A stretch of DNA of 64,000 bases from an uncultured Paracoccaceae bacterium (GTDB taxonomy: Bacteria; Pseudomonadota; Alphaproteobacteria; Rhodobacterales; Rhodobacteraceae). Made by a program: the position numbers and the translations under genes. A model generated the notes under the pieces. That model was given only the letters and a program-made list of their open reading frames with translations. It did not search any database and was not told the origin of the DNA. Where the stretch lies: positions 62,001-126,000 of the forward strand of contig CANMMF010000007.1 of assembly GCA_947498985.1 (NCBI GenBank), read 5' to 3'. Shown here piece after piece: positions 8,822 through 18,935 of the stretch (position 1 is its first letter; the number at the start of each line of letters is the position of its first letter).

Positions 8822-8824
8822 GCC

Positions 8825-11800
8825 ATGGCTGATCCCCGATTTATTCACCTGCGCGTTCACACCGAATATTCGCTTCTGGAAGGCGCCGTGCGTCTGAAAA
8901 AGCTGCCAAAGCTCTGCAGTGACGCGCAAATGCCCGCGGTGGCGGTGACCGACAGCAACAACCTTTTTGCAGCGCTGGAGTTCTCTGTCGCGGCGGCAGG
9001 GGCCGGTGTGCAGCCGATCATCGGCTGCCAGGTCGATCTGCGCTACCTCGAACCGCAGCCGGGTGAGCGCCCAAAGCCACCGGCGCCGGTGGCGCTGCTG
9101 GCGCAGTCCGAACGCGGCTACGAGCATCTGATGAAGCTCAATTCCTGCCTCTACCTGCGGCGCGACGGCGAGTTGCCGCATGTGACATTGGATGAGCTTG
9201 CAGCGCATTCTCAGGATGTGATCTGCCTTTCCGGCGGGGCCGATGGACCGGTGGGGCGATTGCTGCAGGGCGGACAGCGCCCGGCGGCGCAGGCGCTGAT
9301 GACGCGGTTCTGCCAGATCTTCGGCGACCGGCTTTACGTCGAGCTGCAGCGCCATCCGGGCGAGGACGGTGCCGCGCCTGAGGCCGAACGGCTGTCAGAG
9401 CGCGGCTTTGTCGAGATGGCCTACGAGATGAGCCTGCCGCTGGTGGCCACAAACGACGTCTATTTCCCCAAGGCGGATATGTACGAGGCGCATGACGCGC
9501 TGATCTGCATTGCAGACGGGGCCTATGTCGACCAGCAGGAACCACGCCGCCGCCTGACCCCGCAGCATTATTTCAAGACGCCGCAGGAAATGGCGGTGCT
9601 GTTTGCCGACCTGCCCGAAGCGCTTGAGAACACGGTGGAAATCGCCCGCCGCTGCGCGTTCATGGCGTATCGGCGCGATCCGATCCTGCCGAAATTCGCC
9701 GATGACGAGGTGGACGAGCTGAAGCGTCAGGCTCAATCGGGCCTGATGGCCCGCCTCGCGGTGATCCCGCATGCGGCCCCGGTCGAAGAGTACGAAAAGC
9801 GGCTCGAATTCGAGCTTGGCATCATCGAGGGCATGGGCTTCCCGGGCTATTTCCTGATCGTGGCCGATTTCATCAAATGGGCCAAGGAGCAGGACATTCC
9901 GGTAGGGCCGGGGCGCGGCTCGGGTGCGGGCAGCCTTGTGGCCTACGCGCTCACGATCACCGATCTCGATCCATTGCGCTACTCGCTGCTCTTCGAGCGG
10001 TTCCTGAACCCCGAACGCGTCAGCATGCCCGATTTCGACATCGACTTCTGCATGGACCGGCGCGAAGAGGTCATCCGCTACGTGCAGGAGAAATACGGCC
10101 AGGACCGGGTCGGCCAGATCATCACCTTCGGCGCGCTGCTGTCCAAGGCCGCGGTGCGCGATGTGGGCCGCGTGTTGCAGATGCCCTACGGGCAGGTGGA
10201 CCGGCTCAGCAAGATGATCCCGGTCGAGGGCGTGAAACCCGTCAGCATCGAAAAGGCGCTGGCCGACGAGCCGCGGCTGCGCGAAGAGGCCAAGGCCGAA
10301 GAGGTGGTGGACCGGCTTCTGACCTATGGCCAGCAGGTCGAAGGGCTGCTCAGGAACGCCTCCACCCATGCCGCCGGTGTGGTGATCGGCGACCGGTCGC
10401 TCGATGAGCTGGTGCCGCTTTACCGCGATCCGCGTTCCGACATGCCCGCCACGCAGTTCAACATGAAATGGGTCGAACAGGCCGGGCTGGTGAAGTTCGA
10501 CTTTCTGGGCCTGAAGACGCTGACGGTGATCCAGAACGCGGTCGATCTCATCCTGAAATCCGGGCGTCACCTGCATATTGCCGCCGATGGCACCGAGCTT
10601 TACACCCCCGCCGCCGGGACCGAGGACGATATCGGCGCGATCCCGCTGGATGACGAGGCCTCCTACAAGCTTTATGCCGCCGCCAGGACGGTGGCCGTGT
10701 TCCAGGTGGAAAGCTCGGGCATGATGGATGCGCTCAAGCGCATGAAGCCTGACTGTATCGAGGATATCATCGCGCTGGTGGCGCTTTACCGCCCCGGTCC
10801 GATGGAGAACATTCCGAAATTCTGCGAGGTCAAGAACCAGCTTTCCGAGCGCGAGACGCTGCATCCGTCGATTGACCACATTCTCGATGAGACCCAGGGC
10901 ATCATCGTCTACCAGGAACAGGTGATGCAGATCGCGCAGGAGATGGCAGGCTACAGCCTTGGCGGCGCCGACCTGCTGCGCCGCGCGATGGGCAAGAAAA
11001 TCCAGGAGGCGATGGACGCCGAACGCCCGAAATTCCTCGCGGGCGCAAAGGAAAACGGCGTCGACAAGGCCAAGGCGACAGAGGTCTGGAACCTGCTCGA
11101 CAAGTTCGCCAATTACGGCTTCAACAAGTCGCACGCTGCCGCCTACGCCGTGGTCAGCTACCAGACCGCCTGGCTGAAAGCGAACCACCCGGTGGAGTTC
11201 ATGGCCGGTGTGATGAACTGCGATCTGCACCTGACCGACAAGCTGGGCGTCTATTTTGAGGAGGTGCGCAAGGGTCTGGGGCTGCCCTGGGTGCCGCCTT
11301 GCGTGAACCGCTCCCAGGCCACGTTCGATGTCGAGAACGGAGAGCTGGTCTACGCGCTGGGCGCGCTCAAGAATGTGGGCGTGGAGGCGATGCGGCTGAT
11401 TGTCGACGGGCGGCGCGACGACAGCGGTGCGGACCGGCCTTTCGCCACGCTCTTCGATGTGGCGCGCCGGGTGGATCTCAAACGCGTCGGCAAGCGGCCG
11501 CTGGAAATGCTGGCACGCGCCGGTGCCTTCGATCTGCTCGATCCGAACCGGCGGCGGGTCTTCGATTCGCTTGACGCGCTGGTGGCCTATTCGGCGGCGA
11601 TCTTCGAGCAGAAAGGCAGCGCGCAAGTGTCGCTTTTCGGAGAAGCGGGCGACGATCTGCCGGAGCCACGGCTCAGCCCCGTCGCTGACTGGCTGCCCGC
11701 CGAACGGCTCGCCGAAGAGTTCAAGGCGGTGGGGTTCTACCTCTCGGGCCATCCGCTCGACGATTACATGCCCGCGCTGAAACGCAAGGGCTGCCTGACG

Positions 11801-12340
11801 CTGGACGAGGTGACCGCCAAGGCCGAAAGCGGCGCGCTGATCGCCAAGATGGCCGGGGTTGTGGCCGGGCGGCAGGAGCGCAAATCGGCCCGCGGCAACC
11901 GCTTCGCCTTCTGCCAGCTCTCCGATCCCACCGGCGCCTACGAGGTCACGCTCTTTTCCGAAACGCTGGAGAAAAGCCGCGAACATCTGGAAACCGGCGC
12001 CAAGGTTGTGTTGACCGTCGAGGCGACGCTGGAAAGCGATCAGTTGAAGCTGCTGGGCCGTGGCGTGTCCCCGGCAGAGATCACCGTGGCCGATGCGGGC
12101 ACCGCCGGGTTGCGGATCTTTGTCGAGACATCCGACGCGATCCCGCAGATCGCCTCGGTTCTGGGCCGCGCCGCCGAGCAATTGCCCAAGGCCGCGCGCG
12201 GACCGGTGCATCTGCTGCTCAGCGATGCCGGGTTGCCGGGCGAAGTGGAGATGGATCTGCAGCAGCAGTTTCCGGTTACACCCGAGATCAAGGGCGCGGT
12301 CAAAAGCCTGGGCGGCGTGCTGGCAGTCGAGGAGTTCTGA
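8825..12340 (+). CDS. dnaE: DNA polymerase III subunit alpha
   Basis: Replicative polymerase catalytic subunit, 1171 aa. In order: N-terminal PHP domain (IHLRVHTEYSLLEGAV), polymerase palm with PGRGSGAGSLVAYAL and the catalytic aspartates in PDFDIDFCMDRR, fingers with YRPGPMENIPKF, helix-hairpin-helix region, and the C-terminal OB fold (AGVVAGRQERKSARGNRFAFCQLSD). Length matches the family. The ATG at 8825 gives MADPRFIHLR, aligned with the family start; the frame is open 96 bp further upstream but without family similarity. No clear Shine-Dalgarno sequence precedes it; a palindrome sits there instead. Monocistronic by context, divergent from the exported-protein gene. Confidence 0.97.
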   Translation: MADPRFIHLRVHTEYSLLEGAVRLKKLPKLCSDAQMPAVAVTDSNNLFAALEFSVAAAGAGVQPIIGCQVDLRYLEPQPGERPKPPAPVALLAQSERGYEHLMKLNSCLYLRRDGELPHVTLDELAAHSQDVICLSGGADGPVGRLLQGGQRPAAQALMTRFCQIFGDRLYVELQRHPGEDGAAPEAERLSERGFVEMAYEMSLPLVATNDVYFPKADMYEAHDALICIADGAYVDQQEPRRRLTPQHYFKTPQEMAVLFADLPEALENTVEIARRCAFMAYRRDPILPKFADDEVDELKRQAQSGLMARLAVIPHAAPVEEYEKRLEFELGIIEGMGFPGYFLIVADFIKWAKEQDIPVGPGRGSGAGSLVAYALTITDLDPLRYSLLFERFLNPERVSMPDFDIDFCMDRREEVIRYVQEKYGQDRVGQIITFGALLSKAAVRDVGRVLQMPYGQVDRLSKMIPVEGVKPVSIEKALADEPRLREEAKAEEVVDRLLTYGQQVEGLLRNASTHAAGVVIGDRSLDELVPLYRDPRSDMPATQFNMKWVEQAGLVKFDFLGLKTLTVIQNAVDLILKSGRHLHIAADGTELYTPAAGTEDDIGAIPLDDEASYKLYAAARTVAVFQVESSGMMDALKRMKPDCIEDIIALVALYRPGPMENIPKFCEVKNQLSERETLHPSIDHILDETQGIIVYQEQVMQIAQEMAGYSLGGADLLRRAMGKKIQEAMDAERPKFLAGAKENGVDKAKATEVWNLLDKFANYGFNKSHAAAYAVVSYQTAWLKANHPVEFMAGVMNCDLHLTDKLGVYFEEVRKGLGLPWVPPCVNRSQATFDVENGELVYALGALKNVGVEAMRLIVDGRRDDSGADRPFATLFDVARRVDLKRVGKRPLEMLARAGAFDLLDPNRRRVFDSLDALVAYSAAIFEQKGSAQVSLFGEAGDDLPEPRLSPVADWLPAERLAEEFKAVGFYLSGHPLDDYMPALKRKGCLTLDEVTAKAESGALIAKMAGVVAGRQERKSARGNRFAFCQLSDPTGAYEVTLFSETLEKSREHLETGAKVVLTVEATLESDQLKLLGRGVSPAEITVADAGTAGLRIFVETSDAIPQIASVLGRAAEQLPKAARGPVHLLLSDAGLPGEVEMDLQQQFPVTPEIKGAVKSLGGVLAVEEF

Positions 12341-12458
12341 GACGGGGTGAGTCCGCGATGCCGCGGAATCCGCCGATTGATCCGCGCGCAGGGGGGCGGC
12401 GCTGGACGCGGGCGGGGCTGGCGCGGTAGAAGCGGAGGTCAGACCTCGGAGTGCGGAT

Positions 12459-13403
12459 ATGCGACAGAGAATTCTGGTCCTCGTGCTGGGCCTTGCCCTC
12501 GCGGGCTGTGCGGATCCGCTGGAGGATGTGCCGCGGCTGGACGATGTGGATGTGCCGAGCGAAGCCGCGCAGGCCGATGCCGTGGCCGCCGGGGATGCCG
12601 ATGCGGTGGTTGCCGATGATGCGCCGCGCGACGTGAGTGCCGCGCAGGCCGCACCGCCGCAACGCGGATTTCTGGGGTTCCTGCGCGGGCGGGCGGAGGC
12701 CGCCAAAGCGCCCGCCGCCGAGACCGCGCCGGAGGATCCGGTGGCCGAAGAGGCCGCTGCCGCCGCCGGTGTGACCGAGGTGGCTGCCGCGGCCCCTGCC
12801 GCAGCGCCGCAGCGCCGGACCGGCGGGCAGGGTGGCGGGCTCTTTGGCGGCATGTTTGCCGGCGGGGGCGGCGGCGGAGGTGGATCCGGGGCCGGCGCGC
12901 CGAAACCCGGTGATCCCGATTACGAACAGGTGGGCCCCGGGGTCACACTGCCTTACGGCAAGATCGCGCGGCTCTGCGGGGTATCCGCAAGCCGCCTCGG
13001 CAAGCTCACGCAAAAATATCCCGAACGCGGCCGCGGCTATGCGCTTTATGACAGCAATCCCGGCAGCACCGGGTTGCGGAATTTCTACCTCACCGGCTTC
13101 GATGACGGCTGCGCGCGGCAGTTCACCGCGGCCTTGGTGCTGTTCGGCGCGCCGGAAACCTACGAGCAGATACGGTATTCCGCGGCGGGTGCGACGCAAC
13201 CGGTGTCGGAAACCGATGTGGCCTATGAGCGGGTCAAGTCGCGGGTGTGTCGGGTGGGCCGCGGCAAGCCCTGCGGGTCGCGCATCAAGACGCTGTCGCG
13301 CAACACCGTCTTCGTGAGCGTCTACGAGCGGTTCGGATCCAATGCGCGCTGGAAGAACCTGCTGCTGCATGACGGGGCGGTCGAGGCGCTCGACATCAAG
13401 TAG
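12459..13403 (+). CDS. putative lipoprotein, low-complexity N-terminal half
   Basis: A 314-aa protein with a lipoprotein signal peptide: MRQRILVLVLGLALAGC, lipid-modified Cys17. Residues 18-150 are Ala/Pro/Glu-rich, with a glycine run (about 130-150), probably a flexible spacer reaching away from the membrane. The C-terminal half (about 155-314) is folded: it has four cysteines (LCGVSAS, DDGCARQ, RVCRVG and KPCGSR) and ends in NLLLHDGAVEALDIK. I do not recognise the domain. GGAG lies about 8 nt upstream of the ATG. It is between dnaE and the convergent slyX. Confidence 0.75.
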   Translation: MRQRILVLVLGLALAGCADPLEDVPRLDDVDVPSEAAQADAVAAGDADAVVADDAPRDVSAAQAAPPQRGFLGFLRGRAEAAKAPAAETAPEDPVAEEAAAAAGVTEVAAAAPAAAPQRRTGGQGGGLFGGMFAGGGGGGGGSGAGAPKPGDPDYEQVGPGVTLPYGKIARLCGVSASRLGKLTQKYPERGRGYALYDSNPGSTGLRNFYLTGFDDGCARQFTAALVLFGAPETYEQIRYSAAGATQPVSETDVAYERVKSRVCRVGRGKPCGSRIKTLSRNTVFVSVYERFGSNARWKNLLLHDGAVEALDIK

Positions 13404-13493
13404 TGCCTTTGCAGGGATGCTGCGGGCCCCGGCTGTCGCGTTGATCTCGCTGATGTCAGGCTGCGCGCCGGTCAGGCGGAAAAGCGTCGCGCT

Positions 13494-13700
13494 TCAGTAA
13501 TGCGGCGGGCGCTCGTCGCCCAGAACCACGCCGCCGCTGCCTTCGCTCTGCCGCTCGGCCTCGCGCTGCATCAGCATGGCGACCCGCGTCTCCAGCGTGT
13601 CGATCACCCGGTCCTGCCGGGCGACGGTGGCCGACAGATCGTCGAGCATCCGCTCCAGATGGGCGATGCGTTCTTCCAGGGGGTCGGGCAGGTCGGTCAT
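13494..13700 (-). CDS. slyX: SlyX family protein
   Basis: Small coiled-coil protein of 68 aa with the SlyX pattern: heptad-rich EERIAHLERMLDDLSATVARQ, then a short tail ending in ERPPHY, the characteristic PPHY terminus. Function of SlyX proteins is poorly defined. AAGGA precedes the ATG. It is on the opposite strand between the lipoprotein gene and hisS. Confidence 0.85.
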   Translation of the reverse strand: MTDLPDPLEERIAHLERMLDDLSATVARQDRVIDTLETRVAMLMQREAERQSEGSGGVVLGDERPPHY

Positions 13701-13755
13701 GGCGCGGGGTCCTTGTCTGGCTGATGCCTACTCCGGTTGGCGGATGTTGCAAAGG

Positions 13756-13820
13756 GGGGGCGCTGCCCCCGCGGCCACAAAGCCGCGCGCGCCAAGGATA
13801 TTTCAGGCCGGAAGAAGCAG
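13756..13820 (+). repeat. dispersed two-hairpin repeat, intergenic copy
   Basis: Between slyX and hisS: hairpin 1 GGGGGC-GCT-GCCCCC (13756-13770), hairpin 2 GCGGC-CACAAA-GCCGC (13771-13786), then a tail AAGGATATTT…GGAAGAAGC (13794-13817). This copy shows the full architecture that is also found inside cobN and xdhB. Confidence 0.65.
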
Positions 13821-13893
13821 GGGGGCTGCGCTTGCCCCGCCCCGGGCGAGCTTGTAGGAGAGGCGCGACGTCAGATCCAGCCCGGTGGAGGCC

Positions 13894-15477
13894 ATGGCCA
13901 AACAGAAGAAAGCCCCCCGCCCCAAGGCGCAGACCCCGAAAGGGTTCCGCGACTATTTCGGCATCGAGGTGACCGAGCGTGCAGAGATGCTGCGCGCCAT
14001 CGAGGCGGTCTATCATCGCTACGGGTTCGACGCGCTGGACAGCTCCGCCGTAGAGACGGTGGAGGCGCTGGGCAAGTTCCTGCCCGATGTCGACCGGCCC
14101 AACGAAGGTGTCTTTGCCTGGGAGGATGACGACGCGGGCTGGGTCGCGCTGCGCTATGATCTGACCGCGCCGCTCGCGCGGGTCTATGCGCAGCACCGCA
14201 ACGACCTGCCGCTGCCCTACCGGCGCTACGCCATGGGGCCGGTCTGGCGCAACGAGAAGCCGGGACCGGGGCGGTATCGGCAGTTCTATCAGTGCGACGC
14301 GGATACGGTCGGCGCGGCGTCGGTGGCCGCGGATGCCGAGATCTGCGCCATGCTCGCGGATACCCTGGAAGCGGTTGGCATTCCCCGCGGCGACTACATC
14401 GTGCGGGTGAACAATCGCAAGGTGCTAAACGGGGTTCTGGAGACGATGGGGCTGGAGGATGACGGTCAGCGCGACGCCGTGCTGCGCACCATCGACAAGT
14501 TCGACAAGGTTGGCGAGGCGGGCGTGCGCGAGCTGCTCGGCAAAGGGCGGCTCGATGCGTCGGGGGCGTATATCGACGGTGTGGGGTTGAGCGAGGCGCA
14601 GGCGGAGCCGGTTGTGGCTTTCCTGACTGCGAACGAGACTATCGAAAGAGAGTTACTTGAGGGTCCTCCAAGCCCAGATAACCGGATTCCGGGTGGGATG
14701 GGTATAAGACTAACAGATCCTCATGATGGTACAGAACACGCAGGTCGTGTCTGGAATTGGGCCGTCCTCGACCACCTTATGCGAATTGTTGGAAATACAG
14801 AGATAGGACTCGAGGGATTGAAGGAACTGGGCGAAATCAGTGATCTACTGTCCACTCAAGGATACGGGCCAGATAGAATTAGGATCGACCCCTCCGTCGT
14901 GCGCGGGCTTGGCTATTACACCGGCCCGGTTTTCGAAGCCGAATTGACCTTCGAAATCCTCGACGAAAAGGGGCGCAAGCGGCAGTTCGGTTCGGTGGCC
15001 GGCGGTGGGCGGTATGACGATCTGGTCAAGCGGTTCACCGGGCAGGCGGTGCCTGCGACGGGCATCTCCATCGGCGTGGACCGGTTGCTTGCGGCGCTGC
15101 GCGAGAAAGGCCGCGCGGGGGGCGGCACGCAGGGGCCGGTGGTGGTCACGGTGATGGATCGCGAGCGGATGGCGGATTACCAGGAGATGGTCTCCGACCT
15201 GCGCAAGGCGGGCATCCGCGCGGAGGTCTATCTCGGCAATCCGAAGAATTTCGGCAACCAGCTCAAATATGCCGACAAGCGCGGCAGCCCGGTGGCGGTG
15301 ATCGAGGGCGGCGATGAGCATGCCAAAGGTGTCGTTCAGATCAAGGACCTGATCCTTGGCGCGCAGATTGCCGAAAACGCCACGCTCGAGGAGTGGAAGG
15401 ACCGGCCCAGCCAGTACGAGGTGCCGCGCGGCGATCTTGTGGCCAAAGTGCAAGAGATCCTGGACGCGCAGGCATGA
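13894..15477 (+). CDS. hisS: histidyl-tRNA synthetase
   Basis: Charges tRNA-His; 527 aa, class II synthetase. Visible: [10 protein letters not shown] near the N-terminus, motif 2 region [20 protein letters not shown], the histidine-specific [14 protein letters not shown], motif 3 [11 protein letters not shown], and the C-terminal anticodon-binding domain (VVVTVMDRE onward). ATG 13894 is chosen over GTG 13885 because GGAGG lies just before it. The stop overlaps the hisZ start (ATGA). Odd: codons 250-329 (14641-14880) have base composition unlike the rest of the gene and include extra residues between the ANETIE and [11 protein letters not shown] segments, which probably explains why the protein is longer than the roughly 500 aa expected. 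The frame is intact, so the enzyme is likely functional. Confidence 0.95.
   Translation: MAKQKKAPRPKAQTPKGFRDYFGIEVTERAEMLRAIEAVYHRYGFDALDSSAVETVEALGKFLPDVDRPNEGVFAWEDDDAGWVALRYDLTAPLARVYAQHRNDLPLPYRRYAMGPVWRNEKPGPGRYRQFYQCDADTVGAASVAADAEICAMLADTLEAVGIPRGDYIVRVNNRKVLNGVLETMGLEDDGQRDAVLRTIDKFDKVGEAGVRELLGKGRLDASGAYIDGVGLSEAQAEPVVAFLTANETIERELLEGPPSPDNRIPGGMGIRLTDPHDGTEHAGRVWNWAVLDHLMRIVGNTEIGLEGLKELGEISDLLSTQGYGPDRIRIDPSVVRGLGYYTGPVFEAELTFEILDEKGRKRQFGSVAGGGRYDDLVKRFTGQAVPATGISIGVDRLLAALREKGRAGGGTQGPVVVTVMDRERMADYQEMVSDLRKAGIRAEVYLGNPKNFGNQLKYADKRGSPVAVIEGGDEHAKGVVQIKDLILGAQIAENATLEEWKDRPSQYEVPRGDLVAKVQEILDAQA
14641..14880 (+). other. composition-anomalous tract inside hisS
   Basis: By hand count this 240-bp, in-frame tract has 118 G+C (49%) and 31 of 80 codons ending in G or C (39%). 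The 20 codons immediately before it and the 20 after each have 16 of 20 GC-ending codons. The tract uses AGA, ATA, CTA, TTA, ACA and GGA freely, codons otherwise avoided here. Edges are sharp at both ends. It encodes the stretch from [19 protein letters not shown] to GPDRI, lying in the variable region between motif 2 and the histidine-specific loop. Short-tract recombination from a lower-GC source is the simplest reading. Confidence 0.85.
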
Positions 15478-16553
15478 AACTGGCCGCGCGGACCAAGGCC
15501 GCGGCACTTGGCGCGCGGCTGATCGAGGCCGGTGCCGTGCCGGTGGATCCGGCGATCCTGCAACCCGCCGAGACGCTGCTCGATCTTTACGGCGAGGATA
15601 TCCGCGCGCGGGCCTATGTGACCTCCGATCCGGGGCGCGGCGAGATGATGCTGCGGCCCGATTTCACCGTGCCGGTTGTGCAGATGCATATGGCGCGCGG
15701 CGCGAGCCCGGCGCGCTATACCTATGCGGGTGAGGTGTTTCGGCGGCAGGAGGACCACCCCGAGCGCGAGAGCGAGTTCCTGCAAGTGGGCTTCGAGCTG
15801 TTTGACGGGCGCGATCCGGCGGCGGCGGATGCGGAGGTGTTCTCGGTCCTGTCGGCGCTGCTGCAGGGCTACAGGCTGCGCGCGGTCACCGGGGATATCG
15901 GCATCCTGATGGCGGTGGTGCAGGGGATCGAGATCTCGGACCAGCGGCGGGCGGCGCTGATGCGCCATCTCTGGCGGCCGCGGCGGTTCCGGGCCCTGCT
16001 TGATCGGTTTTCCGGCAAAACGCCGGTGCCGCCATCGCGCGCGGCGTTGCTGGCGCAGGCCGATCCGATGGCGGAGATCGGCACGGTGACCGGCCTGCGC
16101 ACACGGTCGGAGATTGCCGCGCGGGTTGCGGCCCTGCAGGCGGATGCCGCCGAAGGGCCGATGGAGCAGGCGCAGCTGGCGCTGATCGACGCGGTTCTGG
16201 GAGTGCGCGAAAGCTGCGAATTTGCGCTGCAGCACCTGCGCGATATCGCGGTGGACCTGCCGTCGCTCGGCGCGGCGGTGGACCGGTTCGAGGCCCGTCT
16301 GCAGGCGCTCGCGGCGCGCGGGGTCGATGTCGCATCGCTGGAGTTCGAGGCGAGTTTCGGCCGCACCTCGATGGAATATTACGACGGGTTTGTGTTTGGC
16401 CTGCTGTCGCAGGATCGTCCGGACCTTCCGCCGCTTGCCACCGGCGGGCGCTATGACGCGCTGACGCAGCGGCTGGGGCAGGGCCGCCAGGTCCCTGCGG
16501 TGGGCGGCATTGTCCGGCCCGATCTGCTGCTGGCGCTGGAGAGCGGATCATGA
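15474..16553 (+). CDS. hisZ: ATP phosphoribosyltransferase regulatory subunit
   Basis: HisRS-like protein (359 aa) without aminoacylation activity that forms a complex with short HisG and gives it feedback regulation by histidine. It keeps the class II core: [34 protein letters not shown], and [24 protein letters not shown]. It lacks the anticodon-binding domain and motif-2 chemistry of a true HisRS. Start overlaps hisS and stop overlaps hisG by 4 bp each, so the three genes form one translationally coupled operon linking histidine synthesis with tRNA charging. Confidence 0.93.
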   Translation: MKLAARTKAAALGARLIEAGAVPVDPAILQPAETLLDLYGEDIRARAYVTSDPGRGEMMLRPDFTVPVVQMHMARGASPARYTYAGEVFRRQEDHPERESEFLQVGFELFDGRDPAAADAEVFSVLSALLQGYRLRAVTGDIGILMAVVQGIEISDQRRAALMRHLWRPRRFRALLDRFSGKTPVPPSRAALLAQADPMAEIGTVTGLRTRSEIAARVAALQADAAEGPMEQAQLALIDAVLGVRESCEFALQHLRDIAVDLPSLGAAVDRFEARLQALAARGVDVASLEFEASFGRTSMEYYDGFVFGLLSQDRPDLPPLATGGRYDALTQRLGQGRQVPAVGGIVRPDLLLALESGS

Positions 16554-17242
16554 CCGTGAAGCTGGGTGTGCCGTCCAAGGGGCGGCTGATGGAGAAGACT
16601 TTCGACTGGTTCGCGACCCACGGGATCACGCTCGCGCGGGCCGGCTCGGAGCGCGAGTATGCGGGCGCCGTGGACGGCATCGAGGGGGTGGCGCTGGTGC
16701 TGTTGTCGGCCGGCGAGATCCCGCGCGAGCTGGCGTCGGGGCGCATTCATCTCGGCGTGACGGGCAGCGATCTGGTGCAGGAAAAGCTGGTGCAGTGGGA
16801 CCAGAAGGTCGAGCCGCTGGCCGAGCTGGGGTTCGGCCATGCGGATCTCATCGTGGCGGTGCCCTCGGCCTGGGTCGATGTGGACACGCTGGACGATCTC
16901 GATGCGGCGGCGGCGGCGTTCCGTCAGCGCCATGGCCACCGGCTGCGGATCGCGACGAAATATCACCGGCTGGTGCGCGACTACCTGCGGACGGGCGGCG
17001 TGGCGGATTACCGGCTGGTCGACAGCCAGGGCGCGACCGAAGGCACGGTGGCCAACCTGACGGCGGAGGCGGTGGCAGACATCACCTCCACCGGGGAGAC
17101 GCTGCGCGCCAACCATCTCAAGATCCTGAGCGAAGAGCCGGTGCTGCGCTCGCAGGCGACGCTCTTCCGGTCGCGCGTGGCGGATCTGTCGGAAAAAGAC
17201 CGTCGGGTGCTGCGCGGGTTGTGCGACCGGATCGAGGTCTGA
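16550..17242 (+). CDS. hisG: ATP phosphoribosyltransferase, short form, catalytic subunit
   Basis: First enzyme of histidine biosynthesis: joins ATP and PRPP to phosphoribosyl-ATP. At 230 aa it is the short form lacking the C-terminal regulatory domain, which fits the hisZ gene just upstream. Motifs: LGVPSKGRLMEKT at the N-terminus, DLVQEKL, and the PRPP-binding VDSQGATEGTVANL region. Start overlaps hisZ (ATGA). A palindromic repeat element begins about 70 bp after the stop and may act in transcript 3'-end formation. Confidence 0.95.
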   Translation: MTVKLGVPSKGRLMEKTFDWFATHGITLARAGSEREYAGAVDGIEGVALVLLSAGEIPRELASGRIHLGVTGSDLVQEKLVQWDQKVEPLAELGFGHADLIVAVPSAWVDVDTLDDLDAAAAAFRQRHGHRLRIATKYHRLVRDYLRTGGVADYRLVDSQGATEGTVANLTAEAVADITSTGETLRANHLKILSEEPVLRSQATLFRSRVADLSEKDRRVLRGLCDRIEV

Positions 17243-17310
17243 GCGGGCGTCGCGACACATGGCTGTGCGAGCGCTTTGCGGTTTCGGCCCGGCTGCGCCG
17301 GCCCGACCGG

Positions 17311-17362
17311 CTGGGGGGCGCTGCCCCCCAGACCCCCCGGCGGTATATGTGAAGAGAAGAAA
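17311..17362 (+). repeat. dispersed hairpin repeat after hisG
   Basis: Perfect inverted repeat CTGGGGGGC-GCT-GCCCCCCAG (17311-17331), then CCCCCCGGCGG and a tail GTATATGTGAAGAGAAGAAAC. Same family as the copies at 13756, 39136 and 59869. It is the only obvious strong structure downstream of the his operon, but it has no T-run. Confidence 0.65.
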
Positions 17363-17407
17363 CGGGATGGCGGCGTTGCGGCGTAGAGCTGGACGTCGGA
17401 AGATAAC

Positions 17408-17428
17408 GGCCGCCCTGATCAGGCGGCC
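17408..17428 (-). terminator. stem-loop at the end of ggpS
   Basis: GGCCGCC arms (17408-17414 and 17422-17428) flank a 7-nt loop that contains the ggpS stop codon; on the minus strand it is followed by GTTATCTT. Possible terminator of the gpsA-HAD-ggpS operon; the T-run is weak. Confidence 0.4.
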
Positions 17429-18924
17429 GGTCGTTCGGGCTCAATGGCCGCGGGGGCTGCATGCAGCGCATCGCGCACGGCATTGCCCCAGCTTTTCACA
17501 TCATACCGGCGCACGGCGTCGCGCAGGTTTGTCATCCGGCCCTGACGCTCTTCGCGCGCCATCACCAGCGCGTCATGAATCGCGTTATCCATCGACTTGT
17601 TGGAATGCGGATTGGCGATCACCGCCGAACTGAGCTCCACCGCGGCACCGGCAAATTCCGACAGCACCAGCACGCCGTCGCCATCCACGCGGGAGGCGAC
17701 AAATTCCTTGGCCACGAGGTTCATGCCATCGGCGAGCGGTGTGATCCAGGCCACATCCGCCGCGCGGTAATAGGCGATGAGATCGTCGAACGGAATCGCC
17801 TGGCTGATCAGCGCCACGGGCTGCCAGTCGAGCGTGCCGAAACGGCCATTGATGCGCCCGGCGGTCTGCTCCAGATCGCTCTGGATCTGACCGTAGGCGG
17901 CCATGCCGCGATTGGCGCTGACGGAGACATGCATCAGCCGCAGCTTGCCGATGAATTGCGGATTGGCCTCCAGCAGACGCTCGAAGCTTTCCAGCTGGGT
18001 GATGCCGCCTTTGGTGTAATCGGTGCGCCCGACCGACACGATGAGCTGCGCATCGCCCAGATCCTCGCGGATCTTCTGCGCGCGCGCCACGGTTTCGGCC
18101 GCATGCGCGCGGGCCTCGATGAATTCGACATTCACACCCACCGGCGAGACGCTGACCGCCACGTCGCGCCCCGCATGGCGGAGCTTTGTCGGCACAACCC
18201 GTTCGTTGAGCGCGGTGCCTTCGAAGGTGAGGTGGTCGCGCACGGACACACGTTCGGTCACGTCGACATCGAGCAGGCTCTGCGCCACGGAGACAAAATT
18301 CGCCGCGTAGCGCGGGATGTGGAAGCCCACGTCGTCGCATTTCAGCAGGCTTTCCACGATCTCGCGGCGCCAGGGCAACATGTTGAACACATCTGCCGAC
18401 GGGAACGGCGTGTGGTGGAAAAACGCGATCCGCACGTCGGGGCGCATCTGGCGCAGATAGCCGGGCACCAGCCAGAGATTGTAGTCATGTACCCAGACCA
18501 GCGCGCCGGGCGCGGCTTCGGCGGCGGCGGCCTCGGCAAACCGCCAGTTCACTTCGCGAAAATTCGGCCAGTCGACGGGATCGTAATTGTAGCGCTCGCG
18601 GAAGGAATGCAGGATCGGCCAGAACGCCTCTTTCGAGGTGACGTGGTAGAATTCGTGCACCTGTTCCTTTGACAGCGGCAGGCGCGATACCGAATAGGTG
18701 CCGTAAGCGTCGTTGATCTCCACCACCTGCTCGAAATCGGGGTTCGAGGTGTCCTCTGCCAGCTTCCAGGCGATCCACGCGCCGTGATCCACATCGCCGA
18801 AGAAGCTTTTCAGCGTCGGCACGATCCCGTTCGGGCTCTTGTTTTCGCGGAACACGATCTTTCCGTTTTCCTCAACCTCTTCATAGGGTTGGCGATGGTA
18901 CACGATGACGAGATCCGATGCCAT
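17419..18924 (-). CDS. ggpS: glucosylglycerol-phosphate synthase
   Basis: GT20-family enzyme (501 aa) that joins glucose from ADP-glucose to glycerol 3-phosphate, giving glucosylglycerol phosphate, precursor of an osmolyte. It has the retaining GT-B fold signatures shared with trehalose-phosphate synthase ([72 protein letters not shown]). Assignment to GgpS rather than OtsA rests on the FHHTPFP motif, the N-terminus ([12 protein letters not shown]) and the immediate neighbours gpsA and a HAD phosphatase. ATG 18924 follows GGAGG at a good distance. 11 bp separate it from the phosphatase gene. Confidence 0.88.
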   Translation of the reverse strand: MASDLVIVYHRQPYEEVEENGKIVFRENKSPNGIVPTLKSFFGDVDHGAWIAWKLAEDTSNPDFEQVVEINDAYGTYSVSRLPLSKEQVHEFYHVTSKEAFWPILHSFRERYNYDPVDWPNFREVNWRFAEAAAAEAAPGALVWVHDYNLWLVPGYLRQMRPDVRIAFFHHTPFPSADVFNMLPWRREIVESLLKCDDVGFHIPRYAANFVSVAQSLLDVDVTERVSVRDHLTFEGTALNERVVPTKLRHAGRDVAVSVSPVGVNVEFIEARAHAAETVARAQKIREDLGDAQLIVSVGRTDYTKGGITQLESFERLLEANPQFIGKLRLMHVSVSANRGMAAYGQIQSDLEQTAGRINGRFGTLDWQPVALISQAIPFDDLIAYYRAADVAWITPLADGMNLVAKEFVASRVDGDGVLVLSEFAGAAVELSSAVIANPHSNKSMDNAIHDALVMAREERQGRMTNLRDAVRRYDVKSWGNAVRDALHAAPAAIEPERPAA

Positions 18925-18935
18925 GTCTGCCTCCT

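Noticed and set aside
12300-13370. Minus-strand 356-codon frame opposite the lipoprotein gene
   Set aside because: The plus-strand frame has a lipobox, a ribosome binding site and sensible composition; the minus frame is its shadow.
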